DNA of 64,000 bases from contig NZ_CP015405.2 of NCBI RefSeq assembly GCF_001689125.2, positions 3,533,501-3,597,500 of the forward strand, in the 5' to 3' direction. Below the pieces are notes generated by a model. It was not told where the DNA came from. It did not search any database and saw nothing but the letters and a program-made list of their open reading frames with translations. Both the position numbers and the translations under genes were made by a program. The DNA is from Blautia pseudococcoides (GTDB lineage Bacteria > Bacillota > Clostridia > Lachnospirales > Lachnospiraceae). Positions 33,324 through 41,946 of this stretch are shown here, piece after piece (position 1 is the first letter of the stretch; each line of letters starts with the position of its first letter).

Positions 33324-34988
33324 TTATTTTCTGCCCTTAGCGGAGTCTTTGAACTCTTTCTGTATTGCCTTGTAGTCGGCAGAGTCAACGATACCTTTCA
33401 CAAAAGTTTCCCACTCTGTCTCACCGATCTGCCCCATGACATACTGTGTACACATGGTATTCACATCATCTGTCAGCACATTCCACTGATTGTTGTATGT
33501 CTCTGACTGCAGGTTCTGGATCTCATTTTTCATTCCTGTGGCCTGCAGGTCATTGGTGACAAATTCCTTCAGTTCTTTTGCTCTCTGAATACTCTCATCA
33601 GAAGCCCTCTTTGCACCGTCCTTCATAAATTTGTCTGTTATCTGGTCCACGTCTGTTTTCAGGAAAATCTGGTTCCACGCACCTACATATCCATCTTGTC
33701 TGGCCTTTTTATATTTTTCGTCTGTAGTATCCTTTGTTCCGTCATCCAGAAGAGTATAATGTACATCCTGGATACCATATTTCATCACATCATTATATCC
33801 CGGATATTTTTCTTCTGTTGCATTGAACATATCCATGATCTTTTCCAGTTTTTCCTCAGAACAGTCTGCGCTTATGGCGATACAGGAATCAATGTCTGTA
33901 TAGTTTGGACTTACCGCATACGCCTCCGGTCCTTTCACCGGCTTCAGGCACCATGCTTCACATCCCTCCGGCGCGCTCTCATCAAAGTTTTTATCGCTTA
34001 CCAGGTCTGCGGACTGGTTCCAGTTATACCAGGTTGCCAGATAGGCAATGGAATTTCCGGCTTTCCACTTGGAAGTATCGCTGTTATTCAATGCAAATTC
34101 AGGGTCAATGACGCCCGCGTCATAAAGGTCTTTTACCCAGTTCAGAAAATCAATATATTTCTCATTGAACTGCATGTACTGGTACTCTCCATTCTCATCT
34201 ATAGCCCAGTCTGTCTGTCCCGTAAATGCAGTTGCAAAAGCTTTCAGATGGGTATCCATGAAGTTGTCCCCAAAGTATTCCAGGGCATAGATTTTTTTGC
34301 CTTCTCCCTCTGTAGCCGCATTGGACAGGTCGATGAGCCATGTTTTCAGCTCTTCCATCGTAGTGGGTTCTTCTTCAAACCCATATTTTTTCATCAGATC
34401 CCTGCGGACTTCAATGCCGGAATACTGGCCTTTTTCCGTATTGGACCGGGGCATGATATAAATACCTTCATTATATTTTGCCTGATCCCACATATCCCCA
34501 CTCCAGTTTTTCATAACCGCGTTGGTCTCTGCGATCCCGTTTCCATTGTCAAAAAGATAGGGTGTCATATCAAGGAAAACGCCTGCATCAATAGCCTGGG
34601 TGAAGATCGGATAGTAATAAGAACCATTTCCCTCCTTGCTGATCTGCACTACATCCGGAATACTTCCCGCAGCGATCATAGTGTTTACCTTCTGATCGTA
34701 ATCCTCCCAGTTGATCCACTGGATATCCAGATTCACCTCAAAGAGATCTTCCCAGTATTTTTCCATCTCATTGTCCTGGGCCGGTCCATATCCCCAGTCA
34801 ATTCCCATTACGGAGATAGTCATTCTGCCGTTGCTGTCCTTGGAAGATCCCTTTTCCTCTTTCTTTATCTCCGTTCCTTTTTTTGCCGCCGCATCCGCAT
34901 CATCGGAGCCGCCGCAACCTGCCAGGCAGGATACTGCCATGGCTGCTGCCATTGTGAGGGCTGCATGTTTTTTAAACTTCTTTTTCAT
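33324..34988 (-). CDS. Lipoprotein sugar-binding protein of ABC importer (family 1)
   Basis: A 554-residue surface lipoprotein. A basic start (MKKKFKKH) and hydrophobic core lead to the lipobox SCLAGC-GGS, with Cys about residue 25 lipidated, followed by an acidic Lys/Glu linker. The mature domain is of the LplA/YtcQ-type large oligosaccharide-binding family, with an N-terminal MTISVMGIDWGYGPAQDNEMEKYW segment. It is encoded just after two permease genes, so with them it makes a carbohydrate ABC importer; the ATPase (usually a shared MsmX-type protein) is not in the window. Transcription should fall after it because of the two hairpins at 33203-33312. Confidence 0.92.
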   Translation of the reverse strand: MKKKFKKHAALTMAAAMAVSCLAGCGGSDDADAAAKKGTEIKKEEKGSSKDSNGRMTISVMGIDWGYGPAQDNEMEKYWEDLFEVNLDIQWINWEDYDQKVNTMIAAGSIPDVVQISKEGNGSYYYPIFTQAIDAGVFLDMTPYLFDNGNGIAETNAVMKNWSGDMWDQAKYNEGIYIMPRSNTEKGQYSGIEVRRDLMKKYGFEEEPTTMEELKTWLIDLSNAATEGEGKKIYALEYFGDNFMDTHLKAFATAFTGQTDWAIDENGEYQYMQFNEKYIDFLNWVKDLYDAGVIDPEFALNNSDTSKWKAGNSIAYLATWYNWNQSADLVSDKNFDESAPEGCEAWCLKPVKGPEAYAVSPNYTDIDSCIAISADCSEEKLEKIMDMFNATEEKYPGYNDVMKYGIQDVHYTLLDDGTKDTTDEKYKKARQDGYVGAWNQIFLKTDVDQITDKFMKDGAKRASDESIQRAKELKEFVTNDLQATGMKNEIQNLQSETYNNQWNVLTDDVNTMCTQYVMGQIGETEWETFVKGIVDSADYKAIQKEFKDSAKGRK

Positions 34989-35034
34989 TTTGAAAACCTC
35001 CTGTAATGATATAATATTATTTTTTTCTTTATAC

Positions 35035-35940
35035 TCAGCCTTTTACTGCTCCCACCATCATACCTGACTGAAAATATTTTTGCAGAAACGGGTATATGAC
35101 CAGTACGGGCAAAACTACAACAACTACTGCCGCCATTCGCATAACTTCCTGCGGCACAGCATTGGCAACACTGGACTGGACGTCAATCACGTCTGAAATA
35201 TTGGATGAGAGAACTACTTTCTGTACATACACCTGCAGACTGGATTTTGCTGTGGATGTTATATACATGATGGAGTTAAAATAGGTATTCCAGTAACCCA
35301 CAAAAGCGAACAATGTCATGGTTGCCAGCATGGGCTTGGACAGGGGAATTACAATCGTACCAAAAATCCTAAGCTGTCCGCAGCCGTCTATTTTAGCTGC
35401 CTCCTCCAGTTCTATGGGCAATGACTGGAAGAATGAACGCATAACCATAATGGACCACGCCCCGCAGGCCGCGGGAAGGATGCAGGCCCAATAGCTGTCA
35501 ATCAGATGCAGGGACTTCATATTCATGAAGTTTGGTACCATACCCGCTGCAAAAAGCATTGTGAACATGACATAGGTATTGATAAATTTTTTCCCCGGAA
35601 TGGGTTTGGAGAGCATATATGCCACACCTGCATTTAAGAATACACTCAGAGGCGTACCCACTGCTGTGATAATCAGTGTGGATTTCAGCGAATTCAAAAA
35701 TCCTGTCCCTGTAACGATCAGTTCATATGCTGCCATAGACCATTTTTTCGGCCAGAGCGCGAACTCACCTGCTACATAAACGGAGGAGTCTGTAAAGGAA
35801 AGCACCACCACATATACAAAGGGAAGTATCATGCTGGCAGCAATAGCCAGGAGGAACACCCACAATATAGCCTGATATACATTCTCTTTTGCCCTCATAC
35901 CCAGGTCATTTTTTTTCTTAATTTTTACCACGTCCGACAT
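35035..35940 (-). CDS. Carbohydrate ABC transporter permease (YtcP/LplC type)
   Basis: A 301-residue inner-membrane permease with six predicted helices. It opens with helix 1 at about residues 24-45 (AILWVFLLAIAASMILPFVYVV). The EAA loop that contacts the ATPase is ELEEAAKIDGCGQLRIFGTIVIPLSKP (about residues 180-206). It is homologous in plan to LplC/YtcP permeases and pairs with the gene directly upstream. Gaps of 27 bases upstream and 46 bases downstream indicate one operon with the binding-protein gene. Confidence 0.92.
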   Translation of the reverse strand: MSDVVKIKKKNDLGMRAKENVYQAILWVFLLAIAASMILPFVYVVVLSFTDSSVYVAGEFALWPKKWSMAAYELIVTGTGFLNSLKSTLIITAVGTPLSVFLNAGVAYMLSKPIPGKKFINTYVMFTMLFAAGMVPNFMNMKSLHLIDSYWACILPAACGAWSIMVMRSFFQSLPIELEEAAKIDGCGQLRIFGTIVIPLSKPMLATMTLFAFVGYWNTYFNSIMYITSTAKSSLQVYVQKVVLSSNISDVIDVQSSVANAVPQEVMRMAAVVVVVLPVLVIYPFLQKYFQSGMMVGAVKG

Positions 35941-35967
35941 CTCTGTAAACTCCTTTCCTTCCCTCCA

Positions 35968-36909
35968 TTACATAACCCCTTCATAACCCTTACGGTTGGT
36001 GATCCAGTTTGTCAATATGACCAGTGCAGTATTGACAACAGATTTGAAGAGACCAATGGCAGTTGTATAGGAATACTGGGTGCTGCCTGTTGCAATACTG
36101 TTGTTAAATATGTATACCTCGAATACTTCCAGATGAGATTTGACCATTGGGTTGTTCATTAGGAATACCTGCTCAAAATCTACAGAGATGATGGTTCCCA
36201 TACGAAGAATCAGCATAACCATAACGGTGGGCATAATACTTGGAAGTGTTATCTTCATCATACACTGGAATTTGTTGGCTCCATCCATTTTGGCTGCTTC
36301 ATACAGGCTCTGGTCAATCCCCGAGATCGCGGCCAGATATACAATGGAATTCCATCCAATGCTTTTCCACAGAGACTGAACAACAATGATCAGATAAATC
36401 CATTTGGTACTGAACAGATATGCGGTGGCCTCATTACCTCTCATCTCTGCCAGTTTATTCAAAAATCCCTGTTCTGTGGATAACAGGAAAAATGTAAGGC
36501 TGGCTACAATTGCCCAGGAAAGAAAGTGAGGCAGATATACAGAGGTCTGCACAAATTTCTTAAAGGTCTTATTTCTGACCTCATTCATGATCATTGCCAG
36601 AAAGATAGGGACCGGGAAAGTCAGCAGACTCAGTCCGCTGATGACCAGCGTATTCTTTAACATATTGTAAAATTTCGGATCTGCAAACAATGTCTTAAAA
36701 TGCTTCAACCCCACCCACTGGCTCCCAAGAATGCCAACGTGAGGATTGTAATCCTGAAATGCCATCAAAAGCCCACGCATGGGCATATAAAACATTAAAA
36801 ACATAACGATCAGCCCCGGGATTCCCAGCACATAAATCCACCTGTATTCCCAAAGCTGTTTTTTCAAAGTTTTCCGGGCAGCGTATCCTTTTCCCCGCTT
36901 TGCCACCAT
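35968..36909 (-). CDS. Carbohydrate ABC transporter permease (YteP/LplB type)
   Basis: A 313-residue permease, the first gene of the import/hydrolase operon. ATG 36909 follows GGAGGG by 8 bases; the frame is open to 36984 but lacks an RBS there. It has about six helices starting with IYVLGIPGLIVMFLMFYMPM, and the EAA loop SLYEAAKMDGANKFQCMMKITLPSIMP (about residue 205-231). It forms the membrane channel with the next gene. The 204-base gap to the divergent regulator gene at 37114 should hold the operon promoter. Confidence 0.9.
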   Translation of the reverse strand: MVAKRGKGYAARKTLKKQLWEYRWIYVLGIPGLIVMFLMFYMPMRGLLMAFQDYNPHVGILGSQWVGLKHFKTLFADPKFYNMLKNTLVISGLSLLTFPVPIFLAMIMNEVRNKTFKKFVQTSVYLPHFLSWAIVASLTFFLLSTEQGFLNKLAEMRGNEATAYLFSTKWIYLIIVVQSLWKSIGWNSIVYLAAISGIDQSLYEAAKMDGANKFQCMMKITLPSIMPTVMVMLILRMGTIISVDFEQVFLMNNPMVKSHLEVFEVYIFNNSIATGSTQYSYTTAIGLFKSVVNTALVILTNWITNRKGYEGVM

Positions 36910-37113
36910 AATCCATTCCCTCCTGTTTCCTTTATTCCGGTTCCTTCCGGTTTCCTTTTCTTTTAATAAGAGTATATCGTCCACCCCATGGGTTTTATAT
37001 AGTAGAGATTCAACATTTTTGAACTAATTTCATATAATTCTTTTTGGCATTCTTGACTTTGTGAAATTTATCCGATACCATTAGACTTATAATGAATCAA
37101 GGAGGGCCTACCT

Positions 37114-38628
37114 ATGTATCAGGCTGTGATCGTAGACGATGAATCTTTTGTGCTGGACGGTATGAGAACCGCCATTGACTGGTCGGGTTTTAACTTTGAA
37201 CTCTGCTGCTGTACTACCAATCCCTGTGATGCCCTTACCTATCTGGAACACCACTCTGCGGATCTGCTGATCACAGACATATCCATGCCGCAGATGACCG
37301 GGATCGAGCTGATCGAACAGGTTCGCAAAATCAATCCTCTCATTTCTATTCTGGTACTTTCCGCCTATGATAATTTTGAGTATGTGCGTTCCGCCATGCG
37401 CCACGGAGCGGAAAATTATCTGCTGAAGCCTCTGGACCCCGACGAACTGCGGGAATCCATCAGTAATATTGTAGGACACATCCAGGAGCGGGCTGAGTTG
37501 TCAGGAACCTACGGCTCCACCATGCTGACCTTCAGAAGCCTTTTTATTGAGAACTGGGTAAAAGGCATTTTAAGTGAAGATGAGTTTATCACCCGTGCGC
37601 AGATGCTTGGCATTAACCTCAACCTTGATAATTATACGGTCATTATCTTTACTGTTTCCGCCTCCTATCCGCAAGGCAAAGAAAAAATGGCCGGGCTATT
37701 TGATTACCTTCTCTCTCTTTTCGTAGGCAGTTATATCAGCCATTTTTATTTTGAGACGCCCATACGGCTGGTCTGTATTGTCAGCAGCCCCAATCAACCA
37801 CACTCCATCGACAGTCTTTTGTCCCAGACAGACAATGCGCGGATCATTCTGGACTTTCCGTTTTTTATCTCAACCGGGAATACCGTTGATAATTATGAGG
37901 AAGTCAGTATCAGTTACCGGAATGCAGCCAAATACCTTTTTCTCCAGTACAGTCCCATGCACCGTATCATCTCTAAAGATATGGATCTGTCTATGGTTTC
38001 TGTCAGCATTATTGAGCGTGATTATGACACTGTGCCAAAGGATATCTACATGGAACAGTTGAAGAGTCTGTTTTCCACGATTCCCTTTTCACGGCGTTCG
38101 GCATTTGTACTTGGAACCTTAAACTGGGGTGTATTTCAGACCTCCGCTGAGATGCAGCCTGAACCGGAGATCATTGAACTTTTAAAAAATATTGTATGTG
38201 ACTTTTCTGATGAATCCTGTGTTTTTCAATATCTGCAAACATTTATCTGTACCTGTTACGAAATTGTGGATAGAAAGCACAGGGACCAGTCAGCCACATA
38301 CCCATGCGTGGACGCGGTGATCGCTGCGGTACATGAGTTCTCAGACAAAGATATTTCCCTGAAAACTCTGGCTGCCAGGCTGAACATGCATCCCTCTTAC
38401 CTTGGAAATATCTTCCGCCAGCAGACCGGATATTATTTCAATGATTATGTAAATGAAGAACGCCTGAAATACGCGGCAGATCTGGTAGAACATACAGACA
38501 TGAAACTCAAGGAAATTGTGGACCGGGCCGGTTTTTCCAGCCAGACGTATTTTAACCGCCAGTTCAAAAGAAAATACGGCGCAGCCCCCAATGCTTACCG
38601 CAGAGAGATGAAGTTGAAAAATTTATAA
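37114..38628 (+). CDS. YesN-type response regulator with AraC DNA-binding domain
   Basis: A 504-residue regulator. The receiver domain occupies residues 1-120 with acidic residues VDDES, phospho-acceptor Asp in LLITDISMPQMTG (about residue 55), and Lys in ENYLLKPLDPDE (about residue 109). A central region of about 260 residues precedes a C-terminal AraC/XylS double helix-turn-helix (SLKTLAARLNMHPSYLGNIFRQQTG and LKEIVDRAGFSSQTYFNRQFKRKYG). RBS AAGGAGG precedes ATG 37114. It is divergent from the permease operon and is the likely partner of the kinase at 22933-24753, although usually such pairs are adjacent. A terminator follows at 38648. Confidence 0.92.
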   Translation: MYQAVIVDDESFVLDGMRTAIDWSGFNFELCCCTTNPCDALTYLEHHSADLLITDISMPQMTGIELIEQVRKINPLISILVLSAYDNFEYVRSAMRHGAENYLLKPLDPDELRESISNIVGHIQERAELSGTYGSTMLTFRSLFIENWVKGILSEDEFITRAQMLGINLNLDNYTVIIFTVSASYPQGKEKMAGLFDYLLSLFVGSYISHFYFETPIRLVCIVSSPNQPHSIDSLLSQTDNARIILDFPFFISTGNTVDNYEEVSISYRNAAKYLFLQYSPMHRIISKDMDLSMVSVSIIERDYDTVPKDIYMEQLKSLFSTIPFSRRSAFVLGTLNWGVFQTSAEMQPEPEIIELLKNIVCDFSDESCVFQYLQTFICTCYEIVDRKHRDQSATYPCVDAVIAAVHEFSDKDISLKTLAARLNMHPSYLGNIFRQQTGYYFNDYVNEERLKYAADLVEHTDMKLKEIVDRAGFSSQTYFNRQFKRKYGAAPNAYRREMKLKNL

Positions 38629-38647
38629 AACGCCGGGTATATAAAAA

Positions 38648-38681
38648 GCTACCCTCTATGGTGCTGGCCACAGAGGATAGC
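38648..38681 (+). terminator. Terminator of the YesN-like regulator gene
   Basis: GCTACCCTCTATGG (38648-38661) pairs with CCACAGAGGATAGC (38668-38681) with two mismatches; CCCTTTTTAAATTATG follows a short spacer. It ends the regulator transcript. Confidence 0.6.
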
Positions 38682-38728
38682 CGCTAACTATCCCTTTTTA
38701 AATTATGTATTCTTTTTTGTTTCCGAAA

Positions 38729-39655
38729 TCAGGTATCCTGTAACGTTTTAATGATTCCGGCGATCACCTCCCGGCTTTCCTCCAGCTCTTCCGCAATGAC
38801 ATCTATGGATTTTCCCTTTTTCAATTTCCTTTTTATCAATTCCTTCAATTTCTCCTGCTGTCCTTCTTGCCTTCCCTCCTGTCTTCCTTCCTGGCTTCCT
38901 TCCTGGCTTCCCGCTGCATAGGCTTCTTCACGCTGTACTTCCACATCCAGATCATAATCATACTCTGCTATCAGCATATTTACCACCTCACTGCCTTTCT
39001 TTTTCAGATAATCAGCCAGTATTCCCGTCTTCATACATTCCTCTATGGCATTTTTGTATGCATAAGAGCTGCCAGTCTGCTGATGTTTCCTTAGGATTTC
39101 CACAAATTCACTGTACTCTCTCAGTATTCCGCACCTGTCAAGGATTTCATGACCTTCTTCCGGGTTTATATTGATAACCTTCACACAGAGATCCAGCATG
39201 GGGGATTCATCCTTTTTTGCATATGCATCAGACAGGTGCAGTGTCTTCTCCTTTGCCCAGGGTTCCTTCCCATTGTAAAAGGTATACCCAAAAGGGCATC
39301 CCGTAACTTATGCAGCAGCAAGTGCTGCACTATAAGGTATAGAACTCAGGAGCCGGAATCCTTACTATCCTTTTCCTGTAACGGTCACGCACCGGGACGA
39401 TCTGTTCTAATGCGCGGCCCATATACAGTAGTTCCCTCAACGGCATGTTTTCATTGATCGTTGACTGGTGCTCTCCAAACACCATCACCTTATCCTCAAT
39501 GCCAAAAGATATATCATTGCAAAAGTTCATATAGAGTACATCATCCACTCTGATCTTCCGGATCTTTGTTCCCGCCGGAAGGGGGCCTCATGCAGTGCAT
39601 TGTATAGTGAAATCTCATTTTCCTGAAAAATGACCCTTATTTTGTTTTAAATATG
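38729..39655 (-). pseudogene. Rpn-family nuclease/transposase remnant
   Basis: Three frames join into the C-terminal two-thirds of a recombination-promoting nuclease (Rpn, PD-(D/E)XK transposase-like). Reading down the minus strand they are FQENEISLYNALHE (about 39633), DDVLYMNFCNDISF to EFYT (39548-39340), and FYNGKEPWAKEKT to LQDT (about 39280-38729). The last part has a SQEGRQEGRQEG repeat and a helical basic tail typical of the family. There is a frameshift near the C5 tract about 39590 and a 55-base insertion at 39287-39341. The N-terminal catalytic part upstream of 39655 is gone (in-frame stop). The gene is dead. Confidence 0.8.
39279..39341. repeat. 55-bp insertion flanked by 8-bp direct repeats AAGGTATA
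   Basis: AAGGTATA occurs at 39279-39286 and 39334-39341. Removing one copy and the 47 bases between restores the uninterrupted coding sequence E-F-Y-T-F-Y-N-G in the Rpn remnant. The insert includes the inverted repeat GCAGCA/TGCTGC. The arrangement looks like insertion of a tiny element with target-site duplication. Confidence 0.8.
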
Positions 39656-39753
39656 GAAATAACGGGGGAATTCCCCATTTGACAGCCTTTCGGCTGAAAT
39701 GCAGAACTTATGAACAGATAAATCATAAGTGTATTCAGTATACCACAGAAGAG

Positions 39754-39795
39754 TTCAAAAAACCACTGTTTCCATAAGAAACAATGGTTTTTGAA
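39754..39795 (-). terminator. Terminator of the third URO-D gene
   Basis: On the minus strand TTCAAAAACCATTGTTTC (39795-39778) pairs with GAAACAGTGGTTTTTTGAA (39772-39754) around a short loop; the T-rich second arm makes an intrinsic terminator 15 bases after the URO-D stop. Confidence 0.8.
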
Positions 39796-39809
39796 TTTGA
39801 ATATTGGGG

Positions 39810-40922
39810 TTAAAAACTTCCTTTTACATCACACCAGTTCTTTTCCGCATAGTCCATCAGTTCCTCTGCCCATTCCAGCGGCATATCGTTGAAGAACAGA
39901 TACAGACCTTTGGAGCCGTATCTTTTAACAATGCGGTCTGTATTGCGGATCCAGTCTTTCAGGTCCCCGGTGTACACTTTTACCCAGAGTTGTTTTCCTG
40001 CTGCCCTGGCCTTGTCATATATCACATCCCATTCTTCCATAGTTCCGTCCGGTCCATGGTCACCGCTGGTCCATTGAAGGGCATCAATTCCCTCTACTTC
40101 CATCAAGGCATCCATGTGTTTGATAGATTCCGGACCATCTAAGTGGTACAGTACATGATCCAGGCTCTTTGTCGCCTGTTTCAGAGAATCCAGCACATAG
40201 GTACGGAAATAATCCGGTGACAGAAGTGCTGAAAAATCACACTGCAGCTTCTGGGTCTTTCCGCTTCCGAAAATCTGGAATACCGTGTACGCGCTTCCAC
40301 CCTCATATTGTGCATATTTATAGAATGCATCATAATACTGCTGATAGCAGTCTGTTACCTGCTGCACTCTCTTTACAATATCATTATCTTCCTCGATCAT
40401 ATCATAAAGCAGATCCATGGAACCTCTCAGGGATGCCAGCACATCCACATTTTCCATTAAATCCGGAATGGCAATAGGAAAATCATCTCCGATCAACTTT
40501 TTACACTCTTCAAAAAGCCAAATATGTTTTTTGAACCATTTATTCTCCGGGTCAAATTTCAATTCCGGATAATCCTCCCACTCTTCCACGCAGGGATGAA
40601 ACCATACTGTTCTGTCCTGGAACTCGATTTCACTTCCAAGGTATGCCGCAAGAGAACCGGGACCAAAATCCGCGTTCAAATTTGGAAAACTCTCTCCCAG
40701 AAACTCATGGGTTTCGCAATAATAACGATAACGCCTTACCACGCTTTCCGGTTCCATATATTTTTCTTCCAGACTTTTAGACTTGATTTCTTCCGGTATC
40801 TGGAAGGGATAATAACCGGGCTTCACGCCTGTAACGCGCATGAGCGGCCTTCCTGTATTTTCTCCTTTCCAATAATCCTCAAATCTCTGTTTTGTAGCTT
40901 CCCAGTCTTTTTTATACCGCAT
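39810..40922 (-). CDS. URO-D superfamily protein lacking the zinc Cys motif
   Basis: A 370-residue protein of the same broad fold as the two operon URO-D proteins, but from a different branch. Where MtaA-like enzymes have His-x-Cys-Gly it has YHLDGPESIKHMD (about residue 260), with Asp in place of Cys, followed by IDALQWTSGDHGPDGT. It opens with RYKKDWEATKQRFEDYWKGENTGRPLM, a segment common in sugar-locus members. The change of zinc ligand suggests a different chemistry or a substrate-binding role. It is the last gene of a likely operon with an AraC regulator and a nucleoside hydrolase, 160 bases downstream of the AraC stop. Confidence 0.75.
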   Translation of the reverse strand: MRYKKDWEATKQRFEDYWKGENTGRPLMRVTGVKPGYYPFQIPEEIKSKSLEEKYMEPESVVRRYRYYCETHEFLGESFPNLNADFGPGSLAAYLGSEIEFQDRTVWFHPCVEEWEDYPELKFDPENKWFKKHIWLFEECKKLIGDDFPIAIPDLMENVDVLASLRGSMDLLYDMIEEDNDIVKRVQQVTDCYQQYYDAFYKYAQYEGGSAYTVFQIFGSGKTQKLQCDFSALLSPDYFRTYVLDSLKQATKSLDHVLYHLDGPESIKHMDALMEVEGIDALQWTSGDHGPDGTMEEWDVIYDKARAAGKQLWVKVYTGDLKDWIRNTDRIVKRYGSKGLYLFFNDMPLEWAEELMDYAEKNWCDVKGSF

Positions 40923-41082
40923 TCCAACTTCCTCCCATTATCCATTTTTAATAAATTGCCGTTTATTATCCTGTTCTGTCTTCAGGTGCTCCATTGCTAT
41001 GAATTTATCATATCATGGGCATATCCTGCACGCTTGTCTGATATCCGGCAATCTTTGAACTATATTGGGATTTATCAGAATG

Positions 41083-41946
41083 TCACTTTCCGCTCTCCCT
41101 GCTGGTCACTGCTCTGCGGTATTCCCCGGGAGACATATCCCGTCCCCTTTTAAATACCCTGTTAAAATATGATACACTATTGAAACCACTCATCATGGCG
41201 ATCTCCGTGATGGTATGGCTGGTAGTGGACAGCAGCATACAGGCCCTGTCTATGCGCAGCTGGTCAATGTATTCAAACATCCGAATGTGGAGCACATTCT
41301 TGAAACAGGAACAAAGATAACTCTTGTTCATCATCGCCACTTTCACCAGATCATCCAGTTCAATTTGCTCCAGATAATGTTCGTGAATATAGTCCACCAC
41401 AGGCTGAAGCCGTGTAAAAATCTGATGCCGGCTTGCCGTCTGCTCCTCCTCACTCTGTATTTCCAGATAAATTCGGTATAACTCCGCCATAAAAAGCTGC
41501 GTCCAGGATTTTACAAACAGTTCCCAACCTGCTTTTTTATCCCTGTACTCCAGACGGATATGGGAAAATGCCTCCATCAGACACTCATACCCCTGAGTAT
41601 CTTTTCTGATACAGTTGGTAAAGGATGTGCTTCTGTTGAAAAAAGGCTCCAGAAACTGGTATCCCCTCCTCTGCTCCCACAAAAGAGATGGGCCAAACAC
41701 TATGACTTCCAGCACCAGGCTGCCGTCATGCACTGCCATATGGCGTTCCTGATCATTGATTATAAAAATATCCCCCGGGTGTATCTCATATTCTTTCTCT
41801 TCTATCAGATAATAGCCGCTTCCCTCTTTTACATAATTGATCTCTAAAAGGTCATGAGAATGCAGATACATCTGCCGGGAATTTGATAAAAACATCCGAT
41901 AGGGAAATTCCCGTTCAAATACCATTTCATCTTTTACATACTCCAT
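41083..41946 (-). CDS. AraC-family transcription regulator with cupin domain
   Basis: A 287-residue one-component regulator. Residues 1-150 form a cupin sensing domain (SHDLLEINYVKEGSGYYLIEEKEYEIHPGDIFII, with a His-rich strand). The last 100 residues are an AraC double helix-turn-helix (IELDDLVKVAMMNKSYLCSCFKNVLHI, ITEIAMMSGFNSVSYFNRVFKRGRD). Start ATG 41946 has GGAGGG 6 bases upstream and overlaps the nucleoside hydrolase end by 20 bases. It probably binds a sugar and controls this three-gene group (hydrolase, AraC, URO-D). Confidence 0.88.
   Translation of the reverse strand: MEYVKDEMVFEREFPYRMFLSNSRQMYLHSHDLLEINYVKEGSGYYLIEEKEYEIHPGDIFIINDQERHMAVHDGSLVLEVIVFGPSLLWEQRRGYQFLEPFFNRSTSFTNCIRKDTQGYECLMEAFSHIRLEYRDKKAGWELFVKSWTQLFMAELYRIYLEIQSEEEQTASRHQIFTRLQPVVDYIHEHYLEQIELDDLVKVAMMNKSYLCSCFKNVLHIRMFEYIDQLRIDRACMLLSTTSHTITEIAMMSGFNSVSYFNRVFKRGRDMSPGEYRRAVTSRESGK

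Noticed and set aside
33696..35006. 436-residue plus-strand open frame
   Set aside because: Antisense to the lipoprotein binding-protein gene. Its Phe/Cys/Ile-rich sequence is what the complement of that gene gives; no family features.
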